From Verrucomicrobiales bacterium (GTDB lineage Bacteria > Verrucomicrobiota > Verrucomicrobiia > Verrucomicrobiales > DEV007), in the NCBI GenBank assembly GCA_002698785.1, contig PAAG01000048.1, positions 53,708 to 117,707 on the forward strand: a DNA stretch of 64,000 bases, in the 5' to 3' direction. The notes under the pieces are model-generated. The model was not told the DNA's origin. It did not search any database and was given only the letters and a program-made list of their open reading frames with translations. Below, piece by piece: positions 27,694 through 36,488 of this stretch. Position numbers and translations under genes: made by a program. Position 1 is the stretch's first letter. Every line of letters begins with the position of its first letter.

Positions 27694-27707
27694 GCATTCT
27701 AGAATGC
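27694..27707. promoter_or_regulatory. 14-bp perfect palindrome before the exporter genes
   Basis: GCATTCTAGAATGC is perfectly self-complementary and lies six bases before the permease ATG at 27713. It could be a regulator site or occlude the start when folded. Confidence 0.3.
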
Positions 27708-27712
27708 AATAG

Positions 27713-28564
27713 ATGAAAGTCGAGAACACGACCGTTGTTTATTCTGCGGAGCCGTCCCTGCGCCACCCGGTCCGCCTCGTCTCTGGTTTGATCCACGACT
27801 TGGCGCGTGCGAAGGAATTGATTTGGTCGATCTTCCTGCGAGATCTGCGTGCTCAATTTCGCCAAAGTATTCTTGGCTATTTCTGGTTGCTGCTGCCGCC
27901 TGTTGCGACGGCGGCAGTATGGCTCCTTCTTCAGTCGCAAAAGGTTCTTCGTGTCGAAACAGAGATTCCTTATCCTCTATTCATCCTGATCGGAACCACT
28001 ATTTGGATTTCATTCGTGAACTTCGTGAATGCTCCACTCCTTGGTTTCAATTCGGGAAAGTCTGTCTATTCGAAGTTGAACGTTTCACCCGAAGCGTTTG
28101 TTATCAGTTCTATCCTGAGAGCGGTCCTGAACACTCTCGTCCGAGTAACGATTCTTATACCGGTCTTCATCTGGTTTAAGTTCACTCCTCCTGCGACTGC
28201 TTTTCTTTTTCCGATTGCCGCGTTTTTCTTTTTTTCTATTGGAATCGCAATTGGAATCTTGTGTATCCCCTTCGGAAGTCTCTTTACGGATATTGGAAAT
28301 TTTCTGAGGAATTTCATTAGGTTGTTGATGTATATCTGCCCAGTGATTTACCCGATACGAAAGGCCGGCTGGTTTGGCGAACTAATGCAGAAAAATCCAT
28401 TTACACCCGGTGTAGCTTGGTGCCGAGATTTGATTACCACGGGCGAGATGACTTGGGCGCTACCAACGATTGTGATTGGTTCGATCGGTCTTCTATTGAG
28501 TTTTGTGGCATTCGTTTTTCTTCGGGTTGCTCGCCCCCACTTGATAGCTCGGTTAGGAATGTAG
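27713..28564 (+). CDS. wzm: ABC-2 polysaccharide export permease (Wzm-like)
   Basis: A 283-residue membrane protein with about six transmembrane helices and the ABC2-membrane signature: ELIWSIFLRDLRAQFRQSILGYFWLLLPP at the N-terminus, and the late LRNFIRLLMYICPVIYP and NPFTPGVAWCRD blocks. It would form the channel that moves lipid-linked glycan across the inner membrane. The ATPase partner begins four bases after its stop. Confidence 0.92.
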   Translation: MKVENTTVVYSAEPSLRHPVRLVSGLIHDLARAKELIWSIFLRDLRAQFRQSILGYFWLLLPPVATAAVWLLLQSQKVLRVETEIPYPLFILIGTTIWISFVNFVNAPLLGFNSGKSVYSKLNVSPEAFVISSILRAVLNTLVRVTILIPVFIWFKFTPPATAFLFPIAAFFFFSIGIAIGILCIPFGSLFTDIGNFLRNFIRLLMYICPVIYPIRKAGWFGELMQKNPFTPGVAWCRDLITTGEMTWALPTIVIGSIGLLLSFVAFVFLRVARPHLIARLGM

Positions 28565-28568
28565 GAGC

Positions 28569-29732
28569 ATGGCAAGCGAGATTGCAGTTACATGTGAGAA
28601 TGTTTCCAAGCGGTTCTCACGAAATCTAAAGAAGAGCCTCTTCTACGGGTTGAGGGATGTCTTCTCTGAGTTCGATTTGCGAAGAGGCGAGAATGAGCTT
28701 CCTCCTCTTCGAGAGAGTGAATTCTGGGCTCTCAAGAACATCTCGTTTGAGCTTCGTCGAGGAGAGTCGATGGCTCTGATGGGGAGTAACGGCTCAGGAA
28801 AGACGACGTTGCTGAAGGTATTGAATGGATTGCTAAAGCCTGACTCAGGAAGAGTTCAGATTTCAGGACAGATAGGTGCATTGATTGCGCTCGGCGCAGG
28901 TTTTAACCCTCTTTTGACAGGAAGAGAGAATATTTTTATCAACGGGTCGGTTCTTGGTTTTTCGAAGGCAGACATAAAGGCTCGGTTTGATGAGATTGTT
29001 CAATTTGCCGGGCTCGAGCATGCTATTGATGCTCCTGTCAGAACGTACAGTTCTGGAATGCAGGTTCGACTGGGATTTTCGATCGCGACGAGTGTAGAGC
29101 CCAAGGTTCTTCTTATCGATGAAGTTCTAGCGGTTGGGGACTTTAGCTTTCGAACTCGCTGTTATGGCCGGTTGGCAAAGATGATGGATGACACAGCGAT
29201 TATCTTTGTCAGTCATTCTGCTCAGCAGATCACGAGAATTTGTAGATCTGGACTGTTGTTGGAGAACGGGAATCCCGTAATTCAGGACAATATTGCTAAC
29301 GTGATTCTCGAATACAATCGCCGGAACTCACCGGAAACAAAGTTTCGCGTAAATTACGATGGTGCTTTGGAGTTATTGGGAGCAGTAGTTGATGATACTG
29401 CGCTTGAATTTGGTAGTCCGATTACATTGCGCTTTTCAATTCAATCGGAAGAAGAATACAAGGATTGCTTCATCCGTATCCTCGTGCGAAAAGCTGATGA
29501 AGAACTGGTAGGCGAGTGGAACTCCGAGTTGCATGGCCAACTGTTCGACATCCCGGTGGGCGAATCTGATCATGAATTTACAATCGATTCTCTGCGGCTA
29601 CATGATGGGATTTACCGGATTTCCTTTTTTGTGATGGACAATGATCGAGTGACACATTTGATCAATGCTGGAAACGTTTCAACGATCGAGTCTTCTGGTC
29701 ATTGTTATGGTGGTGTTGCTGTTCAGTTTTAG
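28569..29732 (+). CDS. wzt: Polysaccharide export ATPase with C-terminal glycan-binding domain (Wzt-like)
   Basis: The 387-residue protein has an ABC domain with Walker A GSNGSGKT at 72-79, a Q-loop region (GAGFNPLLTGRENI), signature YSSGMQVRLGF, Walker B VLLIDEVLAVGD and the switch His in FVSHS. The C-terminal part from about 265 is a beta-rich Wzt-type domain (GAVVDDTALEFGSPITLRF ... DIPVG ... HDGIYRISFFVMD). In O9a-type systems this domain recognises the capped end of the finished polymer, coupling termination to export. The neighbouring methyltransferase could supply such a cap; that is inference. Export therefore seems to be of the ABC type rather than Wzx/Wzy. Confidence 0.93.
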   Translation: MASEIAVTCENVSKRFSRNLKKSLFYGLRDVFSEFDLRRGENELPPLRESEFWALKNISFELRRGESMALMGSNGSGKTTLLKVLNGLLKPDSGRVQISGQIGALIALGAGFNPLLTGRENIFINGSVLGFSKADIKARFDEIVQFAGLEHAIDAPVRTYSSGMQVRLGFSIATSVEPKVLLIDEVLAVGDFSFRTRCYGRLAKMMDDTAIIFVSHSAQQITRICRSGLLLENGNPVIQDNIANVILEYNRRNSPETKFRVNYDGALELLGAVVDDTALEFGSPITLRFSIQSEEEYKDCFIRILVRKADEELVGEWNSELHGQLFDIPVGESDHEFTIDSLRLHDGIYRISFFVMDNDRVTHLINAGNVSTIESSGHCYGGVAVQF

Positions 29733-29803
29733 GTAGTAGCGATTATAGACTCCTTGATTTTTTGTCTTTCGACCTGAGGTAGGGATTAGCCAAATCGGAT
29801 GTT

Positions 29804-30466
29804 ATGATTGACTTTCCTGACAGAAGTAAAGCATTCGAATACGAGAACAATTTTTGGCTTTCATGTCATATGAATCGCCTTTCGAAAGTTCTCGCGCATT
29901 ACGAGCTGTTCAAGTTGGCTCTGCCTTTGGCCGGAGATATCGTGGAATGCGGAGTATTCAAAGGGGCTTCTCTCCTCAGGTTTGCCATGATGAGAGAGTT
30001 GCTATCGAATCCCCACCAGAAGAGGATCATCGGATTCGATACATTTGGAAAATTTCCGAAGGCGGGATTTGATGCTGATGAAGATTTCCTCGAAAAGTTT
30101 GTTAGCGAGGCCGGCAGTGAGAGCATTTCGATTGAGGCACTCCTTTCTCTTTTAGAAGAAAAGGAGTGTTCAAGGAATGTGGAACTCGTGAAGGGAGATA
30201 TTTGTGAAACCGTTCCAAGCTACGTTGCGGAACACCCTGAATTGCGTATTTCCTTTCTGAATTTAGATACGGATGTGTATGAGCCTGCCGTCGCAATACT
30301 GGAGCATTTTTGGGACAGAATGGTTCCCGGTGGAATTGTATTGCTGGATGACTACGGTGTTTTCCCAGGGGAGTCTAAAGCGGTCGATGAATTCTTTGCT
30401 GGCAGCGGCATAAGGATTCAGAAGCTTCCAATTGCGAAGACGCCGTCATACGTAGTGAAAGATTGA
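29804..30466 (+). CDS. TylF/MycF-type SAM-dependent O-methyltransferase
   Basis: A 220-residue protein of the macrocin O-methyltransferase family, which methylates sugar hydroxyls in a metal-dependent way. It shows DIVECGVFKGASLLRFA (SAM loop), IIGFDTFGKFPKAGFD, a FLNLDTDVYEPAVAILEHFWDRMVPGG block with metal-binding acids, and LLDDYGVFPGESKAVDEFF. Sugar methylation can end chain growth in ABC-exported O-antigens, so its place right after wzt fits a capping role. That role is inference. Confidence 0.85.
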   Translation: MIDFPDRSKAFEYENNFWLSCHMNRLSKVLAHYELFKLALPLAGDIVECGVFKGASLLRFAMMRELLSNPHQKRIIGFDTFGKFPKAGFDADEDFLEKFVSEAGSESISIEALLSLLEEKECSRNVELVKGDICETVPSYVAEHPELRISFLNLDTDVYEPAVAILEHFWDRMVPGGIVLLDDYGVFPGESKAVDEFFAGSGIRIQKLPIAKTPSYVVKD

Positions 30467-30592
30467 TCGTTCTCTCTTCCTGGCTTTGGACCGACAACAT
30501 GAGTTCGAGATCGGGTTTTCGCTGAGAAGCGGTCGAAAACGTGCTTCATGGGAATGCCTGTTGTTTGTGGCAAGCATATTCTTTCGAAGAGA

Positions 30593-30626
30593 AAAGCTTT
30601 GAGAGTGCAGCTTTTAAAGCTTTTTT
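30593..30626 (+). terminator. Candidate hairpin/terminator between methyltransferase and MBOAT genes
   Basis: AAAAGCT and AGCTTTT arms, then an overlapping AGCTTT-T-AAAGCT palindrome, run straight into TTTTTT. The region can fold in more than one way, so strength is uncertain. It lies in a 186-bp gap that holds no gene. Confidence 0.35.
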
Positions 30627-30652
30627 AGGTTTGAGTAAAAAGAGAAGTCGAG

Positions 30653-32056
30653 ATGCTGTTTACCTCGTATTCGTTTCTTTTTCTCTTCCTGCCGCTCTTT
30701 TTCTTAGCCTACTGTTGTATCCCCGCACGGGCGCGAGCGAGCTGGATTCTGGTTGGTAGCTATCTCTTCTACGGCTTCTGGCGTTTTGATTTCTGTCTAT
30801 TGCTTCTCGCCGTTACGGCGGTCGGATTCTTCGGCTCAATCTTGATTGATGCGAAACGTTCGAGATCCAGATTTGCGGCAATAGTATCCGTTTCGCTCCT
30901 TCTGCTGCTTTTGGGGTGGTTTAAATACGCAGGGTTTATAGGGGACAGTTGGAATGGGATTGCAAATCTTTTAGGGTGGGATTCAGGAAAGATTTTAGTC
31001 CCGGATGTCATCCTCCCGGTCGGAATTTCATTTTTTACGTTCCAAACTCTCTCCTATGTGGTGGATGTTTATCGGGGATTGCCGCCTTGCCGCTCCTTCA
31101 TCTCGTTTGCTGCTTATGTTTCGCTTTTTCCGCAATTGGTGGCTGGTCCAATTGTCCGATATACAGATGTCCTGGGTGATTTGGAGAAACCGCGAGTCAC
31201 GTGGAAAGGAATCGATCACGGAGTCGTTATTTTTATGCTGGGATTCTGCAAGAAAGTTTGGATCGCTAACAATGTTGCGCCAATTGCTGATTGGATGTTC
31301 TCCCTGCATTCTCCACCTCTAGCGGTTGCTTGGTTAGGGTTGGCTGCATATACGATTCAAATCTACTTCGATTTTTCGGGATACAGCGACATGGCAATCG
31401 GGTTGGGTTTGATGATGGGATTCACGTTTCCGGAAAACTTTCGTGCTCCTTATCGTTCATCAAGCATTACAGAGTTCTGGCAGCGTTGGCACATCACGAT
31501 GTCATCCTTTTTCAGGGACTACTTGTATATTTCCATGGGTGGTAATCGTGCGGGACGCATGAGAACTCTCCTGAATCTAATGATCACCATGCTGCTTGCT
31601 GGGCTTTGGCATGGAGCTGGCTGGACATTTGTCATTTGGGGAGGCTTTCACGGTCTGCTTTTGGCCGTTCACAGAGTTTGGAAAACTCGAACAGATATGA
31701 CATCCCTCGGGTCGCACCTTTGGTATCGTGGTTTCGCGATCTTTGTGACTCTTGTTTTGGTGATGGTAGGGTGGGTTTTCTTTCGTGCCGAGAGTCTGTC
31801 CTCTGTTGCTGTGGTATTCTCCGGCTTGATAGGCGTTTCCGGATTTGGCACAGAAGGTCTTCTTCAAGGGCGTACCGATCTGGTCTTCTGGATCGTGTTC
31901 GGAATCGCCATTGCCCTTGTTACTTTCGAACGAACGGACAGAAAGTGGTTTTTGTCTTCAAGCGCAGCCAAGGCAATACTGCTGGTCGTTTTTGTAGGAG
32001 CGGTTCATGAGCTCGGTGGGCAGGCCTACAATCCGTTCCTGTATTTTCAATTTTGA
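30653..32056 (+). CDS. MBOAT-family O-acyltransferase (AlgI-like)
   Basis: The 467-residue protein has about a dozen membrane helices and the MBOAT catalytic His320 within LLAGLWHGAGWTFVIWGGFHG; a second conserved His is in FWQRWHITMSSFFRDYLYI. It starts with the family's MLFTSYSFLFLFLPLFF segment. AlgI-type proteins pass acetyl groups across the inner membrane to a periplasmic acetyltransferase. The next gene, which overlaps it by one base, encodes such a partner, so the pair probably O-acetylates the polysaccharide. An AAGAGAAG purine run before the ATG is a plausible ribosome binding site. Confidence 0.93.
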   Translation: MLFTSYSFLFLFLPLFFLAYCCIPARARASWILVGSYLFYGFWRFDFCLLLLAVTAVGFFGSILIDAKRSRSRFAAIVSVSLLLLLLGWFKYAGFIGDSWNGIANLLGWDSGKILVPDVILPVGISFFTFQTLSYVVDVYRGLPPCRSFISFAAYVSLFPQLVAGPIVRYTDVLGDLEKPRVTWKGIDHGVVIFMLGFCKKVWIANNVAPIADWMFSLHSPPLAVAWLGLAAYTIQIYFDFSGYSDMAIGLGLMMGFTFPENFRAPYRSSSITEFWQRWHITMSSFFRDYLYISMGGNRAGRMRTLLNLMITMLLAGLWHGAGWTFVIWGGFHGLLLAVHRVWKTRTDMTSLGSHLWYRGFAIFVTLVLVMVGWVFFRAESLSSVAVVFSGLIGVSGFGTEGLLQGRTDLVFWIVFGIAIALVTFERTDRKWFLSSSAAKAILLVVFVGAVHELGGQAYNPFLYFQF

Positions 32057-33588
32057 TGGTGGATCAACCGCGTATGAATAAGGGCGGCACAAGTGTGATG
32101 TGGCTGCCTTTGGTTTTTCTGGTGCTGCTATTGTTGGTTCCTCTTGTGGATATAGCGGCGGTGGTCACAGGGTATGTCCCGCCTGGACGAAGATACCAAG
32201 ATTTGAAATTGGAACTAGGAAGTAGTGACTTCGTCTCGGGGAGCTTCGGTGCGAAGATTGAGGAGTATTTTCAGGGCAGGAGTGTTCTCTATCATGGAAC
32301 GGGAGCGTTCTACAATGAATGTGTTTTCCGCCTGACAGGTAGGGTTCCGGGGATGGAGACTCGACCGGGCGGTTGGTTGTTTCAAAAATCCAATCTCACC
32401 GAGCTAGAGTCGGAAACTGTCGATGAGCGAGTGAATAGCAATCGGGACTTTGTGCTTGAAGTGCGCCGGCGATGTATCGCACCGGAAACGAAGCTTCTGA
32501 TAGCGATCATTCCGAATCGTAGTCGTTTGTACTCGGATCTTGCCTTTCCGGATGGTGAACCTCGTCCAGAACGAGAAAGTTTTCTTCCCAGGCAGGTCGC
32601 TGCGTTCTCCGATGCAGGAATTCTTACGATCAATCTGATGGAGGTGTTGTCGCATGAGGTTGAGAGGGGGAGGGATGTTTTCTTCGCAGAGGACCATCAC
32701 TGGAATTTCCATGGAAGCCAGGTTGCGGCGGCTGAAGTTGCACGGTGGCTCGGTACAAAGGTGGATACTAGTGGTAAGGATCCTGCCAGGGAATACACGA
32801 TTGTGTCGAAACTCGACACTGAATCTCCTAATCGGAGTTTTACTACTCTGTTGAAGTTCCGGAAAAAAAGCCAAGTGGAATCGGAGTTTTTACACGATCA
32901 AGAGATCTTAGACATCACTCCCGATTGGAAAGAGATGGCTCCACATGGCGCACAGGGAGCGGGATTGGTTCTGGAGTCCAGTTTTGGGATGTTCGGTTTC
33001 TCTCAGTTTCTTGAAGAGAGTTTAGGTGTAAAAATCGATTCTCACGTCGATCCGGGAAATGGATCTGTTTTTGCATTGGCTCACTACCTTTCATTGAATT
33101 CGGCTTACTCCGATCCGTATCCATTTCTCCTTTGGGTGATTCCTGAATACCATTTGTTGGATGGGTTAGTTAATCAGGGGGCGGGGAGTAAGATTAAGTT
33201 GCCAGAGCCGTTTTCAGAGGAGGAGTGTTCCGATATGGTTATGCCCGATTCTGTGAAATTTCGGGGAATTAGGAAGGTGCGTCGGAAGTATATTACAGAG
33301 TCTTCTCAGCCACGAATCGATCTGTCCTTTCCCGAGCCAGTGTCGGGCGTTCGCCTGAGCTTCCGCTGTGTGGGGGGAGCAAAAAGAGGTCAGATTTTAT
33401 GCCCACCTGACTCGGATTCAGGACTCTTGCTCTTCCCTAGAACGAAGGAACCGATTCACTATGACCTTCGGTTTACGGAACCGAAACGACAGGTCGAGAT
33501 TAAGCTCCTGTTCTTTTCAGGCGAAGAATACTTGATGCGTGATTTTGAAGTGTCAGGGATTTTGCCTTCGCATGTGTTAAGCGAGTGA
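32056..33588 (+). CDS. AlgX/AlgJ-like periplasmic O-acetyltransferase
   Basis: A 510-residue protein with an N-terminal membrane anchor (WLPLVFLVLLLLVPLVDIAAVV) and an SGNH-like acetyltransferase domain. The catalytic Asp-His pair is in AEDHHWNFHGSQVAAAEVARWL near 211-232 and the Ser is probably in LVLESSFGMFGFSQF near 305. The C-terminal 110 residues are beta-rich and may bind the glycan. In alginate acetylation AlgI/AlgJ/AlgX form one machine; here one MBOAT and one AlgX/J protein are present. I chose the ATG at 32056, sharing one base with the upstream stop; a TTG at 32053 is less likely. Confidence 0.85.
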   Translation: MVDQPRMNKGGTSVMWLPLVFLVLLLLVPLVDIAAVVTGYVPPGRRYQDLKLELGSSDFVSGSFGAKIEEYFQGRSVLYHGTGAFYNECVFRLTGRVPGMETRPGGWLFQKSNLTELESETVDERVNSNRDFVLEVRRRCIAPETKLLIAIIPNRSRLYSDLAFPDGEPRPERESFLPRQVAAFSDAGILTINLMEVLSHEVERGRDVFFAEDHHWNFHGSQVAAAEVARWLGTKVDTSGKDPAREYTIVSKLDTESPNRSFTTLLKFRKKSQVESEFLHDQEILDITPDWKEMAPHGAQGAGLVLESSFGMFGFSQFLEESLGVKIDSHVDPGNGSVFALAHYLSLNSAYSDPYPFLLWVIPEYHLLDGLVNQGAGSKIKLPEPFSEEECSDMVMPDSVKFRGIRKVRRKYITESSQPRIDLSFPEPVSGVRLSFRCVGGAKRGQILCPPDSDSGLLLFPRTKEPIHYDLRFTEPKRQVEIKLLFFSGEEYLMRDFEVSGILPSHVLSE

Positions 33589-33606
33589 TGAATCAATATT
33601 TTTTCC

Positions 33607-34542
33607 ATGCCTAAGGCTTTGATTACAGGAATGGCCGGCCAAGACGGGCAACTGCTTTCTCGGCACCTTGTCAACGAAGGGTATGATGTGGTCGGTACGA
33701 CCAGAGGTGAGGGGAGAGAAATATCACTGGAGAATGGTGCCCTATATCTACGGCAATGCGACTATGAGCGGCGGTCGATTGAGGCTCTTTTGGAAGAAGA
33801 GCAACCCGATGAGGTATACAATCTCGCGGGGCAAGCATATGTGGGAAAATCGTGGCTGAAAGTGGAAGAAACGCTCCAATCAGTAGCTCTGATATCGGCG
33901 AGGTTTCTTGAGTCGATTTTCAAGGTGAACTCAAAAATTCATTTTTTCCAAGCGTCTACGTCGCAGATCTATGCTCCTTCGGATGAGGTTCTGACTGAAG
34001 AGAGCCAATTCGGCCCGAACACTCCTTATGGATGCAGCAAAATGTACGCGCACTTTCTGGTCCAGTCGTTTCGCGAAACGCAAGGATTGTTCGCGGTGAA
34101 CGGTATTTTGTTTAATCACGAATCACCGCTTCGGAAAGATGATTTTTTCCTTCAAAAGGTGGTGATTGGTGCCGTGGCAATCTCCAGGGGGGAACTGGAT
34201 GAATTGGATCTCGGAAATCTTGAAATTTATCGGGATATGGGGTGCGCGGCTGAGTTTATGAAGGCAGCCCATCTCACGCTGCAGGCAGATGAACCAGGGG
34301 ATTACAATATCTGTACGGGAGTTGCCATGAATCTAGGCGATTTGGTGGCGCATGTTTTCTCCAAACTAGGCTTGGATCCTGATAAGTATGTCAGGACGAA
34401 CCGAAATCTCATCCGTCGTTACGAACCTCCGTTAATTGTGGGGAGTCATGATGCCATAACCCGAGTAACGGGGTGGGTGCCTAGTCGAGGAATTCGGTCG
34501 GTTTTGGATGAGATGTTAGAAGCAGCGCTTGAGGAAAGCTGA
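33607..34542 (+). CDS. GDP-mannose 4,6-dehydratase-like NAD-dependent sugar dehydratase
   Basis: This 311-residue SDR enzyme is clearly related to Gmd: [77 protein letters not shown] and LGNLEIYRDMGCA. It keeps the catalytic Thr/Ser, Tyr and Lys. Relative to the true Gmd at 26.6 kb it is shorter by about 40 residues and lacks the [11 protein letters not shown] segment that binds the cofactor across subunits. The substrate may thus not be GDP-mannose. It begins a run with NeuB-, NeuA- and DapA-like genes, so it may make the sugar precursor for that module. Confidence 0.82.
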   Translation: MPKALITGMAGQDGQLLSRHLVNEGYDVVGTTRGEGREISLENGALYLRQCDYERRSIEALLEEEQPDEVYNLAGQAYVGKSWLKVEETLQSVALISARFLESIFKVNSKIHFFQASTSQIYAPSDEVLTEESQFGPNTPYGCSKMYAHFLVQSFRETQGLFAVNGILFNHESPLRKDDFFLQKVVIGAVAISRGELDELDLGNLEIYRDMGCAAEFMKAAHLTLQADEPGDYNICTGVAMNLGDLVAHVFSKLGLDPDKYVRTNRNLIRRYEPPLIVGSHDAITRVTGWVPSRGIRSVLDEMLEAALEES

Positions 34543-34554
34543 TTGAGTTTTGTT

Positions 34555-36477
34555 ATGACTTGGTTTGACCAATTTAAAAATGTGTTTGTGATCGCCGAAA
34601 TCGGGATCAATCACAATGGGAAAAAGGAAGAGGCGCTGAAGCTCATTGAGGAGGCAGCAGCTGCAGGAGCTGATGCGGTAAAAGTGCAGGTGCGCGATCT
34701 CGAAGCTCTCTATACGCGAAAAATTCTCGAAGATCCGCTCTTGGCAGAGCATGGGACTCAATATCTCTTAAATGAGTTGCGCCGGGTGAATTTGGACTGG
34801 GATGACCTTCGTGCTTTACGCCTCTGGGCAGAAGACCAGGGAATTCTGTATTTTGGAACACCGTTCGACTCGAAGTCAGTGGAATTTCTCGAAGAAGAAG
34901 GTGTTCCACTGTTTAAGGTGGGGAGTCCTGACCTCACGAACCTTCTTTTGATCGATGAGATCGTGAAAGTGGGGCGGCCGATTTTGTTATCAACAGGGAT
35001 GGCGACGGAGGATGAAATTCAACAGGTGATTGAGTTTCTTGAGGATGCGGGTGCAGATTATGCGATGCTTCATTGTAACAGCACTTACCCGGCGTCCATT
35101 GGAGATATAAATTTGCGGTATATGGACCGCCTCGCTGAGTTGACCGACCGTGTTACGGGGTATTCAGGTCATGAGCGCGGATTTATTCCTACTTTGGCAG
35201 CCGTCGCTCGGGGAGCTCGAATCATTGAGAGGCATCTTACGTTGGATCGAGCCGCCGAAGGAGCGGATCACTCTTCGTCTTTGGAGCCCGCAGAGTTTGC
35301 CGAAATGGTCGGTAAAATACGGGAGTTGGAATCGAGCCTGGGAGGTGGGCCCCGAGTTTTTAATCAGGGTGAGCAGGTTAATCGTATCGCTCTAGGCAAA
35401 TCGCTGGTCGCTGCAAAGGACATTCCGGCTGGTAAGGTCCTGACTCGGGACGATCTTGCTTCGAAGACGCCTGCTCGGGGAATATCTCCTCTTCGATTCC
35501 AAGATCTCATTGGAAAGACGGTGGTCGAAGAAGTTACAGCTGACGATTACTTTAAATGGGAAGACTTCGAAGTGGACTCAGCTTCCAGTCGGGGTGGGTA
35601 TGAGATCAATCGACAATGGGGAATCGTCGGGCGCCTGAACGATTTCGAGGACTTTCTGGCATGGAAGCCTGAAATGATAGAGATTCATCTGACTTGGCGT
35701 GATCTTGTAGACTTCGATCCCGAAGCCGTGGCGGAACGTTATTCGTCCTATGGTCAGGATCTTGTTGTTCATGCGCCGGAATATTACCAGGACGAGTTGA
35801 TTGATTTCACTACAAGGGAGACTGCAGTGCTTGATTACAGTCTTGAGATGTTGAAAAAGACTGTGGAATTAACGCGAGCTCTGGCTCCGCGATTCTCTGG
35901 GATTACGAACGAGAGAGGGCCACGTATTGTTGTTCACCCTGGAGGTCATTTTGAAACCCGGAAAGAAACGAACCGCACAGATCAGTATCGTGCGTTGAAG
36001 GATAATCTCGCCAATGTGGATTCAGAGGGTACTGATCTTCTGGTCGAAAACATGCCTCCGCTACCATGGTACTTCGGTGGGCAGTGGTTTCAGTCGGTGT
36101 TCCTCGATCCGAAAGAAATCCGACAGTTTGCTGAAATGTCAGGATTGGGCGTTTGTTATGATACCTCGCACGCCCTTTTGTCCTGCAACGCTCTCGGGAT
36201 TGGCCTTGACGACTTTACAAGAGAGGTGGCCTCTCTTACCAGGCACCTTCACATCGCAGATGGTGCGGGAACAACGCAAGAGGGGTTGCAACTAGGAGAC
36301 GGAGAATTGGATTTTGAACATCTGTTTGAAGTGTTCTCTTCGATCGATACTGGATTTGTAACGGAAATCTGGCAGGGCCACCTCAACTCTGGTGAAGGAT
36401 TCCACAATGCACTTCAGCAGATTGAATCTCTCGTAAAAGGAAAGCTGGCAACGGCCGCTTCCTGTGAAAGTCATTGA
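34555..36477 (+). CDS. NeuB-family synthase fused to a xylose-isomerase-like TIM barrel
   Basis: A 640-residue two-enzyme fusion. Residues 1-270 are a NeuB-type barrel that condenses phosphoenolpyruvate with an N-acyl sugar: VIAEIGINHNGKKEEA, GADAVKVQVRD, GTPFDSKSVEFLE, FKVGSPDLTN, LLSTGMATEDEI, HCNSTYPA, GYSGHERG and ERHLTLDR. Residues about 285-345 are the SAF/antifreeze domain that closes over the active site. Residues about 355-635 form a second barrel of the AP-endonuclease-2/sugar isomerase type (VVHPGGHFE, VENMP, CYDTSHALLS, LHIADG, TEIWQGH), with metal-binding His, Glu and Asp in place. Plain NeuB is about 350 residues. The start at 34555 is preferred over a TTG at 34543. The second barrel may epimerise the precursor. 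Confidence 0.87.
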   Translation: MTWFDQFKNVFVIAEIGINHNGKKEEALKLIEEAAAAGADAVKVQVRDLEALYTRKILEDPLLAEHGTQYLLNELRRVNLDWDDLRALRLWAEDQGILYFGTPFDSKSVEFLEEEGVPLFKVGSPDLTNLLLIDEIVKVGRPILLSTGMATEDEIQQVIEFLEDAGADYAMLHCNSTYPASIGDINLRYMDRLAELTDRVTGYSGHERGFIPTLAAVARGARIIERHLTLDRAAEGADHSSSLEPAEFAEMVGKIRELESSLGGGPRVFNQGEQVNRIALGKSLVAAKDIPAGKVLTRDDLASKTPARGISPLRFQDLIGKTVVEEVTADDYFKWEDFEVDSASSRGGYEINRQWGIVGRLNDFEDFLAWKPEMIEIHLTWRDLVDFDPEAVAERYSSYGQDLVVHAPEYYQDELIDFTTRETAVLDYSLEMLKKTVELTRALAPRFSGITNERGPRIVVHPGGHFETRKETNRTDQYRALKDNLANVDSEGTDLLVENMPPLPWYFGGQWFQSVFLDPKEIRQFAEMSGLGVCYDTSHALLSCNALGIGLDDFTREVASLTRHLHIADGAGTTQEGLQLGDGELDFEHLFEVFSSIDTGFVTEIWQGHLNSGEGFHNALQQIESLVKGKLATAASCESH

Positions 36478-36488
36478 ATAACCCCAAT

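Noticed and set aside
26489..27940. 483-codon minus-strand frame opposite gmd
   Set aside because: Covers the complement of clear gmd, the spacer and the start of wzm; composition is that of an antisense shadow.
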